A DNA stretch of 64,000 nt, taken from assembly GCA_019359545.1 (NCBI GenBank), contig JAHHHB010000027.1, positions 1 through 64,000 on the forward strand, read 5' to 3'. The position numbers and the translations under genes were made by a program. This stretch comes from Desmonostoc geniculatum HA4340-LM1. GTDB lineage: Bacteria > Cyanobacteriota > Cyanobacteriia > Cyanobacteriales > Nostocaceae. Under the pieces are notes generated by a model. The model saw nothing but the letters and a program-made list of their open reading frames with translations, had not been told where the DNA came from and did not search any database. The number at the start of each line of letters is the position of its first letter. The first letter of the stretch is position 1. This document shows positions 1-9,284 of this stretch, one piece after another.

Positions 1-1
1 C

Positions 2-85
2 GTAATTGATGGTGTTCAAGCTAGAGGAGAAAAAGGCAACTACAGTACAGAGCGTGTAAAATTTAACTTCGACCCTTCTCCTTAA
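2..85 (+). CDS. C-terminal end of an unidentified protein (partial)
   Basis: An open frame enters from the left edge and encodes 27 residues ending in FNFDPSP before a TAA stop. Too little is present to name a family. It ends just before the region of similarity to PstA, in a different frame. It may be the tail of a real upstream gene or part of the same decayed locus. Confidence 0.4.
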   Translation, partial: VIDGVQARGEKGNYSTERVKFNFDPSP

Positions 86-111
86 CTTTTCGTTACATAG
101 TTGTAATTTTT

Positions 112-561
112 TTCGCCCACCTACTTAGCAATCTGGCGGGTGTGCCTTCTATTGTCTACGGGTTGCTGGGTTTAGGAGTTTTCAATTATTTACTTGGGTT
201 TGGCCCGGCTTTGATTTCTGGTGCGTTGACTTTATCTTTGTTGTCTTTACCAGTAATTATTGTGACAGCTAGAGAAGCAATTCGCGCGGTTCCAGATTCC
301 CTCCGAAATGCTTCTTATGGATTAGGTGTTACCAAATGGCGAACGATTAGCAATCATGTCATACCTTGTGCTATTCCTGGTATTTTGACTGGGGTGATTA
401 TTTCTGTATCCCGTGCAATTGGTGATGCAGCATCTCTAATTGTTGTAGGTGCTGTGGGTTTTCTCACCTTTGACCCTGGTTTGTTCCAGAGATTTATGGC
501 ATTACCCATTACGATAATCCTCACGAAGTTGCAATCTGCTGTAATGAAAAAAATAATTTAG
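112..561 (+). pseudogene. Phosphate ABC transporter permease PstA, internal fragment
   Basis: The translation matches the middle of PstA, the inner-membrane permease of the high-affinity phosphate importer. It contains [18 protein letters not shown], the EAA-type loop [18 protein letters not shown], and [15 protein letters not shown]. Intact PstA has roughly 280-300 residues. Here the first membrane helices are missing, and the C-terminus diverges after MALPI into a short tail, [15 protein letters not shown] at 142 could start a 139-residue product, but the frame is open upstream to 67 and the PstA-like residues begin before that codon. No pstS, pstC or pstB lies nearby. I read it as a remnant truncated at both ends. 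Confidence 0.75.
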
Positions 562-570
562 TTAATTCCA

Positions 571-721
571 TATAGGAATCCGGTTTGATTTTTGAACAAA
601 ATTAAGTATTTGTAGGGTGCGTTAGCGACAGCGTAACGCACCATTCTTAAGGATTTGGTGCGTTACGCGAAATGCTAACGCACCCTACGTATCTTTTCAA
701 AAATCAAATAGTAGTTCTATA
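571..721. repeat. MITE-like element, family A, copy 1
   Basis: The ends are imperfect inverted repeats beginning TATAG and running into TTTGATTTTTG. Inside is a long hairpin bounded by GTAGGGTGCGTTAGC on the left and its complement near 680. There is no open frame. Related copies lie at 42202-42506 and 53552-53797. The TATAG ends recall miniature derivatives of IS630/mariner-type elements that target TA; that link is inference. Confidence 0.75.
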
Positions 722-957
722 GTAATAAATTTATACTTAGGAAAAATCAAATAAATATTACTAATGATTTCATGTCTACTTAGATGACACTTTAATGTCC
801 GATTAATCGCTTCTATTGACATACAAAAAATGTTTTATCACGTATATTTATGATTAGTTGATAGTTGCTTAAATATATTGCCATCCAGTTCTTATAAGTT
901 GCATATACAATATCCAGCGAATAAAGCTCAACTTCTAAAAACATAGGATATCTTAAC

Positions 958-1434
958 ATGAACTTACTTTCGTATTCCGCTGGCTTTTTATTGAAAGCTA
1001 GTCTATCTCTAGCAGGTTTCATTGCCTACTTAAGCTTGGCATCAACTCCAGCATCAGCACAAGTTTTAATAGAAAGAGCGATCGACCAATTTTCATCAGG
1101 AGATGCTGGTTCCTTTGCAGGTGCATCAGTATATGTTACCCCCGGTGGTTATTTGTCCACCATTGCTGCTCAAATAGTTGCTCCTTCTGGTACATTTTTT
1201 CCAGGATTTAACGGTAGTTATCTAGTGACAGGATCTTCATATATAGATCCGATTACTCATGTAGGACTACCGAGCATCACACTCCATACTGGCGGACTAG
1301 CAGCACTGTCATATTATTCAGGTGGCGGTTCTATCAGGGGTGCTATAGTTGAAAGACTAAATTCCGGTAATCTGACTCTGGATGAATTTACATCTCTTAT
1401 TAGAGCTGCTGTTGGTAATGATGGTTTAGAATAA
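958..1434 (+). CDS. Exported protein of unknown function
   Basis: The product has 158 residues. Its N-terminus is a classical signal peptide: charged start, hydrophobic stretch over residues 10-30, and a likely cut after ASTPASA. The mature part is rich in glycine and serine, has no cysteine pair, and ends in a short acidic helix (LTLDEFTSLIRAAVG). I do not recognise the family. It stands alone between repeat element A and a hairpin terminator. The strong signal peptide and cyanobacterial codon use support it as a real gene. Confidence 0.7.
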   Translation: MNLLSYSAGFLLKASLSLAGFIAYLSLASTPASAQVLIERAIDQFSSGDAGSFAGASVYVTPGGYLSTIAAQIVAPSGTFFPGFNGSYLVTGSSYIDPITHVGLPSITLHTGGLAALSYYSGGGSIRGAIVERLNSGNLTLDEFTSLIRAAVGNDGLE

Positions 1435-1460
1435 TTCAGTTTTATTTTAACAGAAAAATA

Positions 1461-1487
1461 AACCCCTTCCCTGAGAGGGAAGGGGTT
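1461..1487 (+). terminator. Hairpin downstream of the exported-protein gene
   Basis: A perfect 12-bp stem (AACCCCTTCCCT and its complement) with a GAG loop lies 26 bases after the stop. Only a weak T-run follows. It sits between convergent genes, so it could act in both directions. Confidence 0.6.
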
Positions 1488-1557
1488 GTCAATTAGCTTT
1501 AATCAAGTGTTTTACTGTATTTTATACAGAAACAAAACCAAAGAATATTTTCAGATA

Positions 1558-4293
1558 TCAAAATCTCAAACCTCCTTGAAATTTAGCTTCAAATATATCT
1601 CCACTCATACCAATACGAGACTCCCAAAAAGCATTATTACCAGGGGTATTACGCTGAATTATTAAGCCGTAAGAGAAATCATAAACTCGATTTTTTATAC
1701 CTCTATCAATATTTCTAAAATTTTGTATATAAGCTCCAAAATACCAATTATAATTTATTTTTTTCATACCTTCTAAGGTATAAAAAAAATCATCTCTTAT
1801 TTCTAAAGAAGTTCTAAATTCTAAACCTGTATTTAATACCAATTTTCCCTGCAAAAATGCTAGTGGTGTGAGACTATATTTATTGTCGTCTACAAGTATA
1901 AATGCTGTGGATAGAGAATAGTTTAAGTTTCTATTTTGGTGAGAAAAAAAGTAGCTCAAATTTAAGTAAGCAGGATTTTGGGAATTTGCTGCGCTATTCC
2001 AATAAAATTGCAAAGATGGAATGTGGTTAGTAATAGCTTGGGGTTGTCCCTTTGTATCAACTTCTATATGAGTGTTGATATAATTCAATGTTCCTTTAGT
2101 ATACATACCTAGTGTTGGCTCTAAGACACCAAAATTATTTGCAATATTAAATGCACTGTCTGCATTTAGATTAAACCAGACACCCGAACCAATACTGTAA
2201 TTCCATTTTTGAGAAGAACCAGCCCATAAGACTTCTATGGTAGGTAAAGATAAATATCCATCAAAAGCTTGCAAATAAGTATTGAGTTGACCATCTTGAC
2301 TTAATTCGATGCGGTCAAAAGCGATATCAAACGAACGAATGTTAATGGGAAAATATTTATTATCAGCTGAACTCCAATTTTGAACATACTGCTGACCATT
2401 AGGAGCAGTTAAAGTCACTTGTGCAGCTGATGAGCGGTTGGGTGTTTTTTGTGAGGGAACAGGTACAGCAACAGATGTTAAACGACCGAAACTGTTATTA
2501 GAAACTTCGGCTTTAGAAATGAAAGTTTTACCCTCTGTCCAAGTACGCTTTCCATCTATGAATTGAACTGCTCGCTGATGATTACCAGTACGCATTTGTA
2601 ACATACTAGAACTATTCGGTGTAATTGTACTGGGAAAAGTCAATTTTCCAGAAACTTGTTCTAAACCACTAGTAATATTACTCAAAAATAACGTTCTATT
2701 AAGCACTTGATTAATTTTTCTTCTTTGTTCTGGTGTAGCTTTTGAGTCTAGAGTTGCAAAATTTTCTTGCCTAGAGAATCTCTCTCTAGCTTCTTGTAAA
2801 CTTTGTTCTAGATGCGGGAAATTAATTAACTCAAAAATACCTCCTATTAACATTCCTAATGTAGTGTTGGCAGTTTGTAATTCATCTATTTTTTTTTCAG
2901 AGAACGACAAAGATAGAGAAATACCAGGATTGCTAGAAATATTAGTGTAGGTTGCTTTAGGTTCTAAAAAGTCATATTTTAATAGCGTCCGATTATGAGG
3001 AAGGCTAAAATAGAATTTATGCCAGTCATACTTTTGATTTGTATTTATAATTCCTAGATTATTTTGTTGTCCACTTAAGGAAACCCAATATAAAGAATTC
3101 AAGTAAGATAAACTGCGTTGGTTTCTAGTAATAGACGGATTTAGTAAAATATCAAATAAATCTAAATTACTAAATTTTTCTCTATTACCAACCTTAATAC
3201 CTGGATTAGATGTTATTAAAGGTTGAAATTGAGTGCTTTGACCAGTCAAAGGATTTCCCCAAAGAAAACCTGCTTTTTTTAAAGTCTCTTGAGAAATTAC
3301 TGAGCCGCGATTAAGTCTTACTTCTCCTAATAATGGTTGTAAATCGCTCGTAGGAAAACTTTGTAAAATTAAAGGGTCTTTTTCTGTAGTAAATGATATG
3401 GCATTTGGAACAAGAAAAGCTGTGGAACTATTTGAACTATTTGTATTAATAATAATAGGAGCAGCAGGAACACCTACTGGATTAGTTACTTCCGCCGCAA
3501 TTGATTCGACGGTAAATTGGTTGATGCCAATTTCTTCTGCTAGTTCTTGAACACCTTGAGGAAGAGAAAAAACTGCTTGCATACCCCAAAGTCTCTGAGT
3601 TAATCTAATTGTTTCTCTGGTTACATTATCTCTTGATTCTCCCTGGTATACGATTCCACTTTGCCATCCTTTAGTTTCTACTACAACTCGATTACCTGAT
3701 AATATCCAATAAAGTTGGTCTTGTTTGGGAAAATTTGCAAAGCTAAATCGGTCAAATATAGGGTCTTCTGATGAAAATTTAATTGAAAAATTAATATATT
3801 TTGTATCTTCAAGAGGATTAAAGGTCGAGGAATAAAAAGTGAAATTATCTCTAGGATCAATTATCCAAGGATATTTAATGGCGCTATTAGTAAGAGCATT
3901 TAAGATAAGTAATTCCAAATCTTGTTTTAGCAAAATTGGCGTTATATTCTGCTGAATAGGAATATCAGGTTGATCAGAATCTGAGTCTGGTTTTTGTAGT
4001 GGATTTAGTGGTTCAGGAACGTTTATCTGATTGGTGTTAGGGAAAACCCTGATTGGTTCGGGAGCTAAATTTTGTGTAATTTTTATAGGATTTAAATTTT
4101 CCTGATAAGAATTATCTGAATTATTTATAAGTATTTTTTCTGGAATTGTATCAGAAGTTTTGTTACTGTTTAGCAAATCTATATTTTTTTCAGTCTCTGC
4201 ATCTGCTTTGCTCATCATTAAATAATTTATTAATAAAAATATGATTATAAATAAATTAATATATTGTCGCTGATGATTAAATAAACCAACCAT
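1558..4293 (-). CDS. Large exported protein, possible outer-membrane beta-barrel
   Basis: The product has 911 residues. An N-terminal hydrophobic segment (about residues 10-30) followed by KADAE looks like a signal peptide. Residues 30-110 are rich in Asn, Pro and Gln. The C-terminal 250 residues alternate polar and aromatic residues in strand-like blocks, and the protein ends in Phe (FQGGLRF), as many outer-membrane barrels do. I cannot name the family. The gene is AT-rich and its promoter region faces the long non-coding stretch at 4294-5087. The barrel assignment is inference from the C-terminal pattern. Confidence 0.7.
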   Translation of the reverse strand: MVGLFNHQRQYINLFIIIFLLINYLMMSKADAETEKNIDLLNSNKTSDTIPEKILINNSDNSYQENLNPIKITQNLAPEPIRVFPNTNQINVPEPLNPLQKPDSDSDQPDIPIQQNITPILLKQDLELLILNALTNSAIKYPWIIDPRDNFTFYSSTFNPLEDTKYINFSIKFSSEDPIFDRFSFANFPKQDQLYWILSGNRVVVETKGWQSGIVYQGESRDNVTRETIRLTQRLWGMQAVFSLPQGVQELAEEIGINQFTVESIAAEVTNPVGVPAAPIIINTNSSNSSTAFLVPNAISFTTEKDPLILQSFPTSDLQPLLGEVRLNRGSVISQETLKKAGFLWGNPLTGQSTQFQPLITSNPGIKVGNREKFSNLDLFDILLNPSITRNQRSLSYLNSLYWVSLSGQQNNLGIINTNQKYDWHKFYFSLPHNRTLLKYDFLEPKATYTNISSNPGISLSLSFSEKKIDELQTANTTLGMLIGGIFELINFPHLEQSLQEARERFSRQENFATLDSKATPEQRRKINQVLNRTLFLSNITSGLEQVSGKLTFPSTITPNSSSMLQMRTGNHQRAVQFIDGKRTWTEGKTFISKAEVSNNSFGRLTSVAVPVPSQKTPNRSSAAQVTLTAPNGQQYVQNWSSADNKYFPINIRSFDIAFDRIELSQDGQLNTYLQAFDGYLSLPTIEVLWAGSSQKWNYSIGSGVWFNLNADSAFNIANNFGVLEPTLGMYTKGTLNYINTHIEVDTKGQPQAITNHIPSLQFYWNSAANSQNPAYLNLSYFFSHQNRNLNYSLSTAFILVDDNKYSLTPLAFLQGKLVLNTGLEFRTSLEIRDDFFYTLEGMKKINYNWYFGAYIQNFRNIDRGIKNRVYDFSYGLIIQRNTPGNNAFWESRIGMSGDIFEAKFQGGLRF

Positions 4294-5087
4294 AATAAAA
4301 GAGCATATAGTGGTTTTTTTTTTCGTGGAGTATATATTTTGAGGCTAGAGTGGACGTCATTTAATAAGTTATTTGAGAAGTATTTTACTGTGATTTTAGG
4401 CAGGTTGAGATCCTCCATAACCTCCCTTAAAACGGGGGATGCGGAATCAAAGTCTCCTTGATTAAGGAAAATTTAGAGGGATCTAAAACTTTTGATGCCC
4501 ACAAGAGGATTTTTGAAAAATCCTCTAGTTGGTAACTGTTATATACCGTTTATTTTTTTGTAATTTTAAGTAAATTATGAATATTTTTGGAGATAATTTC
4601 AATCGATAAAACGGAAATATTGATTGAACTTTTCTTCAATTTATATTACCGAAGCCTAAAAGCATGTTTGAGAAATATTAAATATTAGCTTCATCCTCTA
4701 GCCCCAATAATTTTCGGTTAATAATAGAAAAAATGAATACCTGGCGTTGAAGACTACAGGGCAAATGCATGTGTGACCAAAGAAAAAAAGGATACAAGCC
4801 CCTGAATTTATTTATGGAAAAGGTAAAAATATATAAGCCGATATACGAAGTACGAGGCTTATAACGTCCTTGTTTCAAGCCCCTGAATTTATTTATGGGG
4901 ATTGTAATTTTGAATGCGTGAATTTTGAATTTTGAATTCGAGCGAAGCGAGTGACTTGTTCCTAAGCCAATGCATAACTTAGTCTCAAAGAAAAAAGCCA
5001 CGCATCAGCTTAATTATGGAAAATATGCTGAGGCTTGACAGTACTAGATTAAAGTAAAATTTTAGTCTAGTACTTATACTGTGTATT
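4294..5087. other. Non-coding interval with repeat relics
   Basis: No convincing gene is seen. A 107-codon frame on the minus strand (4678-5001) is made of repeat sequence and has no family features. The interval holds two copies of a 23-bp repeat starting CAAGCCCCTGAATTTATT (4795 and 4876). These are followed by an AATTTTGAATTTTGAATTC run and a GAGCGAAGCGAGTGAC motif. The same arrangement recurs at 34914-35045. Confidence 0.6.
5035..5081 (+). promoter_or_regulatory. Putative promoter with overlapping inverted repeat
   Basis: TTGACA at 5035-5040 resembles a -35 box. Immediately after it lies a 33-bp inverted repeat (5041-5073) with arms GTACTAGATTAA and its near complement. It ends 14 bases before the start codon of the next gene. 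An operator placed across the promoter is a reasonable inference. The -10 box is ambiguous (TAAAAT at 5055 or TATACT at 5076). Confidence 0.4.
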
Positions 5088-5513
5088 ATGTTTAAGTCTC
5101 TGTCGTTTGCCTTAATTGCAGTTACCGTTTTCACGGCATCCATTTATAACCCCAGCCCTACCTTGGCTGGAACATGTGCTTCTAACTGTGGTTCGCGCCC
5201 GATTCAGTTTACACCTGGACAACACATCCGGATTGAAGTCGTAAATAGCACACCTAATTTGATTAAAATTCAAAAACCCTCTGGGACTGACGCAATATCT
5301 TTGAGTCCAGGACAGAAATTAAATTTAGAACAAATAGAGGGTACGGAGCCAAATACATCTCTAATATTTTGGAGCGAAACGGGTTTGTCACTACAAGCAA
5401 TTGTCTCAAAACCCAACTTTGGTACATTGCGCCTGGAACTCCGTCCCACTTGGCGTCTCGAAAGCGATCGCTCTTTGTATATTATGGATGATGGTAGAAT
5501 CAACGTGTTTTAG
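5088..5513 (+). CDS. Small exported protein of unknown function
   Basis: The product has 141 residues with a signal peptide (residues 1-27, cut near PTLAG). The mature part starts with a Cys-X3-Cys pair (CASNC). The rest looks beta-rich: it has HIRIEVVNSTPNLIKIQ, a short ISLSPGQKL stretch, and a C-terminal LYIMDDGRINVF. It resembles small periplasmic cyanobacterial proteins, but I do not know a function. The start is the first ATG after the putative promoter. It ends 122 bases before recJ and may be transcribed separately. Confidence 0.7.
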   Translation: MFKSLSFALIAVTVFTASIYNPSPTLAGTCASNCGSRPIQFTPGQHIRIEVVNSTPNLIKIQKPSGTDAISLSPGQKLNLEQIEGTEPNTSLIFWSETGLSLQAIVSKPNFGTLRLELRPTWRLESDRSLYIMDDGRINVF

Positions 5514-5635
5514 GAGTTTGCAGTTAATTTGGCACGTTGCATTGAGGCATCGGTTCTGGTAAAAGTTATTCAGGCGTAGGCGTAGCCCAACCCAGGCATC
5601 GCTATTATCAAAATGGAAACTCCTAATTTTTAATT

Positions 5636-7759
5636 GTGCCAGACCGACCTTTAACTGAATCCTCAAAACAAACCAGATCCTTACCCAATCAACGTTGGCA
5701 GATTTATCCACAACAAACTCAATTAGCTCAGAAGCTAGCGGTTGAGATAAATCTTTCACCCATCATCAGCCAATTATTAATTAATCGCGGTATCGAAACG
5801 CCAAAAGCAGCACAAGAATTTTTAAATCCAGAGTCTTTAGTTTTGCCTTCCCCCTTAGAAGAATTTCCAGATTTGGCCATTAGTATAGAGTTACTGGAAA
5901 ATGCGATCGCCTCTCAAACAAAAATCGCTATTTGTGGTGACTACGATGCTGATGGTATGACTAGTACTGCTTTACTTTTGCGTAGCCTCCGCACTTTAGG
6001 CGCAAAAGTAGATTATGCTATTCCCAGTCGGATGCACGAAGGCTATGGTATTAATAAACGTATAGTTGAAGAATTTCACAGTGAGGGTGTGGGACTAATT
6101 CTCACTGTAGATAATGGCATATCTGCATTTGAACCAATAGCTAGAGCTAGAGAACTTGGTCTTACAATTATTATCACCGACCACCACGACATCCCCCAAA
6201 AACTACCACCAGCGAATGCTATTCTGAACCCCAAACTCATAGCAGAATCATCTCCTTATCGGGGTGTTGCTGGTGTTGGTGTTGCCTATATTTTGGCAGT
6301 GTCTCTAGCACAACAGTTAGGAGAGACTAAAGGCTTAATTAGACCGATGTTAGCACTATTTACACTGGGGACGATCGCAGATTTAGCTCCCTTAACTGGT
6401 GTCAATCGCCGTTGGGTGAAACGAGGTTTACAGCATTTACCTAAATCGGACTTAGCTGGAATCCAGGCGTTAATTCAGGTAGCTGGAGTGCAAGCGAGGG
6501 GAGAAGAGGGAGCAGGGGAGCAGGGGAGCAAGGGAGCAGGGGAGCAAATTCCCAATCCAAAATCCAAAATCCAAAATCCAAAATCGCTAAAGCCGGAAGA
6601 TATCGGATTTCGCCTGGGGCCGCGAATAAATGCTATTGGCCGCATTGGTAATCCCCAGACTGTGATTGAACTATTAACTACAGATGATATGGGGGTGGCG
6701 CTGGAAAGAGCAATGCAGTGCGAACAAATAAATATCAGTCGCCAGGAGATGTGTGAGCAAATTGAACAAGAAGCGATCGCTGTTGTAGAGACGTTACATG
6801 TAACGTCTCTACAGCATGACCGTGTATTAGTTGTTGTGCAACCCAATTGGCACCACGGTGTTATTGGTATCGTCGCCTCCCGCTTGGTGGAACGCTACGG
6901 CGTCCCTGTATTCATTGGTACTTATGAAGATGAGCAACACATACGCGGTTCAGCACGAGGAATTCCAGAGTTTGATGTGTTTGCAGCTTTGGAATATTGC
7001 CACGACTTACTAGGAAAATTTGGCGGACACAAAGCAGCCGGTGGATTTTCTCTTCCAGCAGAAAATTTACAGTTGTTGCGATCGCGTTTGATTGAATTTG
7101 CCAACGGATGTCTTGAACCCCAACATCTCAAGCCTCTGCTGAAAATCGATGCCGAAGTCAACCTCAATCAAATCAATCAGCAGCTTTATCAACAGCTTAA
7201 CGCTCTCCATCCTTGCGGTATTGACAATCCCGATCCCATCTTTTGGACACCTAATGTCCAAGTCGTTGAACAACAAATTGTTGGCAAGGGTCATATTAAA
7301 TTGACAATTGCTCAAACTATTGATGGTCAGCAGTATAAAATTAAAGCGATCGCTTGGCGTTGGCGCGATTACTTCCGCCTACCATCACGGCTGGATGTCG
7401 CTTATAAACTGCGAGAAAATCACTTTAACGGTAACACCACCATCGAGCTAGAGTTAGTAGGTGCGAGATTACCAATTCAGGTTCAACAATTTTTTGTTTC
7501 GCCGCCTACCTCTTCAACCACCACTTTTGAATACAACCAGAGACAGTATACTTGTGGTTTGTATAAAAATGGTTTGGCAGCAGAATTAAGAATTAAAAAT
7601 CCTGAAGGCAAAGTCTTAGCTATGCAACCAGGACAGTTAAACGGTTTGCTTGGCACCAATCGTCAAAATGCCAAAGAAGTTGATATTTCTCAACCACAAT
7701 ACGACAGTATTATCCAGGCAGCCCTTCAAGCTTTATCAGTCGTAAGTGCTGAGTTATGA
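5636..7759 (+). CDS. recJ: Single-stranded-DNA exonuclease RecJ
   Basis: RecJ degrades single-stranded DNA 5' to 3' in recombination and mismatch repair. Family marks include the DHH motif I DYDADG (residues 102-107), TVDNG near 157-161, TDHH (181-184), and the DHHA1 motif GGHKAAGGF near residue 460. The start is a GTG; family similarity begins at RWQIYPQQ about 20 residues in. Length is 707 residues. Two pieces look foreign: residues 287-318 are encoded by G-rich tandem repeats plus a CCAAAAT repeat, and residues 384-393 are encoded by a perfect 30-bp palindrome (6784-6813). Both keep the frame, so the protein is probably functional. Confidence 0.95.
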   Translation: MPDRPLTESSKQTRSLPNQRWQIYPQQTQLAQKLAVEINLSPIISQLLINRGIETPKAAQEFLNPESLVLPSPLEEFPDLAISIELLENAIASQTKIAICGDYDADGMTSTALLLRSLRTLGAKVDYAIPSRMHEGYGINKRIVEEFHSEGVGLILTVDNGISAFEPIARARELGLTIIITDHHDIPQKLPPANAILNPKLIAESSPYRGVAGVGVAYILAVSLAQQLGETKGLIRPMLALFTLGTIADLAPLTGVNRRWVKRGLQHLPKSDLAGIQALIQVAGVQARGEEGAGEQGSKGAGEQIPNPKSKIQNPKSLKPEDIGFRLGPRINAIGRIGNPQTVIELLTTDDMGVALERAMQCEQINISRQEMCEQIEQEAIAVVETLHVTSLQHDRVLVVVQPNWHHGVIGIVASRLVERYGVPVFIGTYEDEQHIRGSARGIPEFDVFAALEYCHDLLGKFGGHKAAGGFSLPAENLQLLRSRLIEFANGCLEPQHLKPLLKIDAEVNLNQINQQLYQQLNALHPCGIDNPDPIFWTPNVQVVEQQIVGKGHIKLTIAQTIDGQQYKIKAIAWRWRDYFRLPSRLDVAYKLRENHFNGNTTIELELVGARLPIQVQQFFVSPPTSSTTTFEYNQRQYTCGLYKNGLAAELRIKNPEGKVLAMQPGQLNGLLGTNRQNAKEVDISQPQYDSIIQAALQALSVVSAEL

Positions 7760-7847
7760 GTCCTGAGTTTTAAGTTCCAAAATTTTCTTTTACTCAGCAC
7801 TCTACACTTGTTTTCACTCAATACTCAGCACTCAGGACTCAGCACTC

Positions 7848-7991
7848 TTAAAGGTTACCGTTGCGAAATGCCAGGACAAAGATTACCGCAGGCCCAGCAA
7901 TCACGATTAGCGCCACGGACAGTAATTGAAAAATAACTTCCCAATTGATGCTGGTAAAAGCGTTAAATAAATCACCCACAGCGTCAAACAT
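7848..7991 (-). CDS. psb30: Photosystem II reaction-centre protein Psb30 (Ycf12)
   Basis: A 47-residue single-span membrane protein is encoded here. The C-terminal two thirds match Ycf12/Psb30: [19 protein letters not shown], then a hydrophobic stretch ending in RNGNL. Known Psb30 proteins are about 33-46 residues and end in a similar (R)KGNL or RGGNL. Psb30 sits at the edge of photosystem II near cytochrome b559. A good ribosome site (GGAGAAAAGG) precedes the ATG. The gene converges on recJ across a short repeat. Confidence 0.88.
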   Translation of the reverse strand: MFDAVGDLFNAFTSINWEVIFQLLSVALIVIAGPAVIFVLAFRNGNL

Positions 7992-8111
7992 TTTTCCTTT
8001 TCTCCTGCTAATTGTTTAAAAAATTCAATAACTTAGTTGGGAAACCCGCGATCGATCATATCTGGCCGCGGGCTGTAGGATTTAATTTACTTAACAAAAT
8101 TATAAGAAAAA

Positions 8112-8232
8112 ACATAAAATAGAAGGATTGGGCATTGGGCATTGGGCATTGGTTATTTCTCCCCCTGCCTCCCCTGCTCCCGCAATCCCCATTCCCATGC
8201 CCCATGCCCCATTCCCGATTCCCCAATCCAAA
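8112..8232. repeat. Tandem short repeats (GGGCATT and CCCATGCC types)
   Basis: Runs of GGGCATT on one side and CCCATTCCC/CCCATGCCCC on the other form a loose inverted structure just upstream of the cysteine-cluster gene. The reading frame of that gene stays open through the repeat, but the translated repeat is low-complexity and unlikely to be protein. Confidence 0.7.
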
Positions 8233-8583
8233 ATGTCAACTTGGCAATGTATAAAACAATGTGGAGCCTGCTGTCATCTCGATCCAGCAGAGCGTCCAGA
8301 TTTGGATGAGTATCTCTCACCGCCAGAACTAGAACTTTACCTCAGCATGGTAGGTGAAGGAGGATGGTGCATTAATTTTGACCATACTACGCGAGAGTGC
8401 CGGATCTACGCGAATCGTCCACGCTTCTGTCGCGTTGAGTCAGAAGTGTTTCAAGATATGTATGGGATTGAACCAGAAGAACTCAATGATTTTGCCATTG
8501 ACTGCTGTCGTCAACAAATAGAGGGGGTATATGGCGATCGCAGTTTAGAAATACTACGGTTTGATCGAGCTGTTGGCCTTTGA
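8233..8583 (+). CDS. YkgJ-family cysteine cluster protein
   Basis: From ATG 8233 the product is 116 residues. It has the YkgJ/CxxCxxCC pattern: CIKQCGACC near the N-terminus, WCINFDHTTRECRIYANRP in the middle (Cys, Cys, RP and FC), then CRVE and a CC pair at DCC. These cysteines probably bind a metal or Fe-S cluster; the biochemical role of the family is not established. The open frame extends upstream to 8128, but that stretch is repeat DNA, so the internal ATG was chosen. Confidence 0.85.
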   Translation: MSTWQCIKQCGACCHLDPAERPDLDEYLSPPELELYLSMVGEGGWCINFDHTTRECRIYANRPRFCRVESEVFQDMYGIEPEELNDFAIDCCRQQIEGVYGDRSLEILRFDRAVGL

Positions 8584-8765
8584 CCGCACCGATTTTAGAT
8601 TTTAGATTATTTCTGTTCATCTCCCGCCCCTCGTCGTAATCTGTTTCAATCCAAAATCCAAAATTTAAAATCCAAAATTGATTGGCTTTTTTCTGTGGAG
8701 TTGCAATTTATTACAAAAATCTGAGAAAATGATAGAAATATGAAAACAACCTAGCAACAAAACTA

Positions 8766-9203
8766 TTGCCTGTGAAAGTAGACTCTGCACCTTTAGGCAT
8801 TTCTGGCATATCTCCATCTGAGATCGAGCTAGAACTGAAAGACAGCAACGATTTTAACTTAACTCCTGCTCGCTGCTTGCCAGATCAGCCCGTGGTTGCC
8901 GATAATCCTCGAAAGCAGGAATCATCACTAGTAGTTTTTGGTACAACTTTTATAACTATTTTTTTAGCAGAGATTGGAGATAAGACTCAGCTATCGACGC
9001 TGTTAATGAGTGCAGAATCGCATTCACCGTGGGTAGTATTTATCGGATCTGCGGCTGCACTGATAACCACCAGCTTATTAGGTGTAATTTTAGGTAGTTG
9101 GATAGCCAACCGACTCAGCCCAAAAACTGTGGAAAAATCATCAGGCGTAATGTTGTTGTTGATTTCTCTAATGCTCTTTTGGGATGTATTTGTTGGTCAT
9201 TAG
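8766..9203 (+). CDS. Half-size GDT1/TMEM165-family manganese exporter (first subunit)
   Basis: Residues 55-145 form one GDT1 (UPF0016) repeat with three membrane spans and the signature EIGDKTQ. Family members such as Synechocystis Mnx export Mn2+ and carry two such repeats. Here each repeat is a separate gene, as with the hemi-manganese exchangers described in Anabaena, so this protein likely pairs with the product of 9285-9587. The N-terminal 55 residues are polar and not conserved in the family. The start is uncertain: TTG at 8766 or GTG at 8772. Confidence 0.85.
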   Translation: MPVKVDSAPLGISGISPSEIELELKDSNDFNLTPARCLPDQPVVADNPRKQESSLVVFGTTFITIFLAEIGDKTQLSTLLMSAESHSPWVVFIGSAAALITTSLLGVILGSWIANRLSPKTVEKSSGVMLLLISLMLFWDVFVGH

Positions 9204-9283
9204 TCATTAGTCATTTGTCATTGGTCATTAGTCATTGGTCATTTACCCACTCATCTTCCCACTCCCCACTCCCCACTCAATAA
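9200..9283. repeat. TCATTAG/TCATTGG heptamer array between two half-genes
   Basis: About seven copies of GTCATTAG-like heptamers are followed by CCCACTCCCCACT runs. They fill the whole gap between the two half-transporter genes. This is a classic Nostocales short tandem repeat rather than a CRISPR, since the unit is 7 bp with no spacers. Confidence 0.85.
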
Positions 9284-9284
9284 T

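Noticed and set aside
813-1022. 69-codon minus-strand frame
   Set aside because: It overlaps the signal peptide of the exported protein in antisense and is very AT-rich.
4678-5001. 107-codon frame on the minus strand
   Set aside because: It is made of dispersed repeats (CAAGCCCCTGAATTTATT and TTTTGAA runs) and has no domain or ribosome site.
9200-9283. Possible CRISPR array
   Set aside because: The repeat unit is a 7-bp heptamer with no unique spacers between units; it is an ordinary short tandem repeat.
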